Assembly (NCBI GenBank): GCA_002071245.1
Contig: MWEV01000187.1
Location: 1 to 5,076 of the forward strand
Direction of reading: 5' to 3'
DNA: 5,076 nucleotides
Source: Deltaproteobacteria bacterium ADurb.Bin026
GTDB taxonomy: Bacteria; Desulfobacterota; Syntrophorhabdia; Syntrophorhabdales; Syntrophorhabdaceae
Both the position numbers and the translations under genes were made by a program. Below the pieces are notes generated by a model. It saw nothing but the letters and a program-made list of their open reading frames with translations. It was not told where the DNA came from and did no database searches. This document shows, one piece after another, positions 4,664 to 5,076 of this stretch (the stretch's first letter is position 1; every line of letters begins with the position of its first letter).

Positions 4664-5076
4664 TATCGGTTTTCGAGTTCCTCAGTAATGCTGGTGAACT
4701 GCTCCAACGCAACTTCGAGGTTTTCCACAATATCCCTTCCAAGCACCTCAGGTGCGGGTAAGTTCTCTGAGTCCTCAAGGCTCTCATCTTTGAGCCAGAA
4801 TATATCAAGGCACACCTTGTCACGCTGCATCAGTTCATCAAAGGAAAATCTCTTGAACCGCTCGCTTTCCCTCCTCTCATGCCTGTTCTCAGGGTTGTAG
4901 CAGGCAATGAAATCCTTTAAGTCCTCATACTTCATGGTGTTTGTTTTCAGGGTGAAGTGCATATTGGTTCGCAAATCATATATCCAGACAGCCTCAGTCC
5001 ATGGTCGCTCGCTTGCAGGCTTTCTGTCGAAGAAGAGCACGTTTGCCTTCACGCCCTGGGCATAGAATATGCCTGT
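4663..5076 (-). CDS. hsdM: Type I restriction-modification DNA methylase subunit HsdM, C-terminal part
   Basis: The last 137 residues of an N6-adenine DNA methyltransferase subunit; the gene continues beyond the right edge. The visible sequence starts TGIFYAQGVKANVLFFDRKP and continues through WIYDLRTNMHFTLKTN, YEDLKDFIACYNPENRHER, DKVCLDIFWLKDESLEDSEN and a C-terminal helical segment (VENLEVALEQFTSITEELE). These are familiar HsdM signatures lying after the catalytic domain. The SAM-binding and NPPF motifs lie outside the window, so catalytic competence cannot be judged. HsdM works with HsdS, which recognises the DNA target, and HsdR, which cleaves. A GTG at 5052 opens an internal ORF but is not the start, because conserved sequence precedes it. 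The stop overlaps the start of a broken small gene, and no hsdS follows. Confidence 0.92.
   Translation of the reverse strand, partial: TGIFYAQGVKANVLFFDRKPASERPWTEAVWIYDLRTNMHFTLKTNTMKYEDLKDFIACYNPENRHERRESERFKRFSFDELMQRDKVCLDIFWLKDESLEDSENLPAPEVLGRDIVENLEVALEQFTSITEELENR

Noticed and set aside
4486..4900. Plus-strand ORFs at 4486-4761 and 4688-4900
   Set aside because: They are antisense to hsdM and its broken downstream gene; the Ser/Leu-rich translations are typical reverse-complement artefacts.

Overview
The window holds a run of plus-strand genes (1-4179), a non-coding junction (about 4180-4480), and the end of a minus-strand restriction-modification locus that runs off the right edge. 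Moderately AT-rich DNA, strong GGAGG-type ribosome binding sites, a selenocysteine-type peroxiredoxin, a DUF364 protein and exported redox/sulfur-type enzymes suggest an anaerobic bacterium. A Desulfobacterota/Syntrophobacterota-like (former deltaproteobacterial) lineage is my best guess. It rests on family recognition only, and Nitrospirota or Firmicutes cannot be excluded.

Left block, in order: the 3' part of a DUF364 (putative metal-chelation, Rossmann-like) protein; a stand-alone IscU/NifU-N type Fe-S scaffold; a 97-aa unrecognised protein starting 2 nt after it; a tandem-domain rhodanese with a Sec signal peptide; a Tat-exported metallo-beta-lactamase-fold protein of the COG1237 type; and, after a 158-nt gap, a peroxiredoxin. 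The scaffold, small protein, rhodanese and MBL genes are tightly spaced and probably co-transcribed. The shared theme is sulfur, metal and redox handling: one cytoplasmic scaffold and two exported enzymes. That functional link is inferred from gene order.

The most notable gene is the peroxiredoxin at 3472-4179. A conventional ORF call splits it at an in-frame UGA (3718-3720), but that UGA sits exactly at the peroxidatic cysteine of the family motif (PGDFTFV-U-PTEL), the frame stays open with conserved sequence on both sides, and a bacterial-SECIS-like hairpin with a GGUC apical loop follows at the expected distance. I annotate one selenoprotein. It has two well-formed starts, each with its own ribosome binding site, 105 nt apart in frame, and it lacks the usual C-terminal resolving cysteine.

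Right block: the C-terminus of a type I restriction-modification methylase subunit (HsdM) on the minus strand. Its stop overlaps (TAATG) the start of a small downstream gene that is visibly broken by two stops and a one-base homopolymer contraction. No hsdS is present downstream within the window. The junction holds a 12-bp inverted repeat and a possible 30-codon minus-strand signal-peptide-like ORF.
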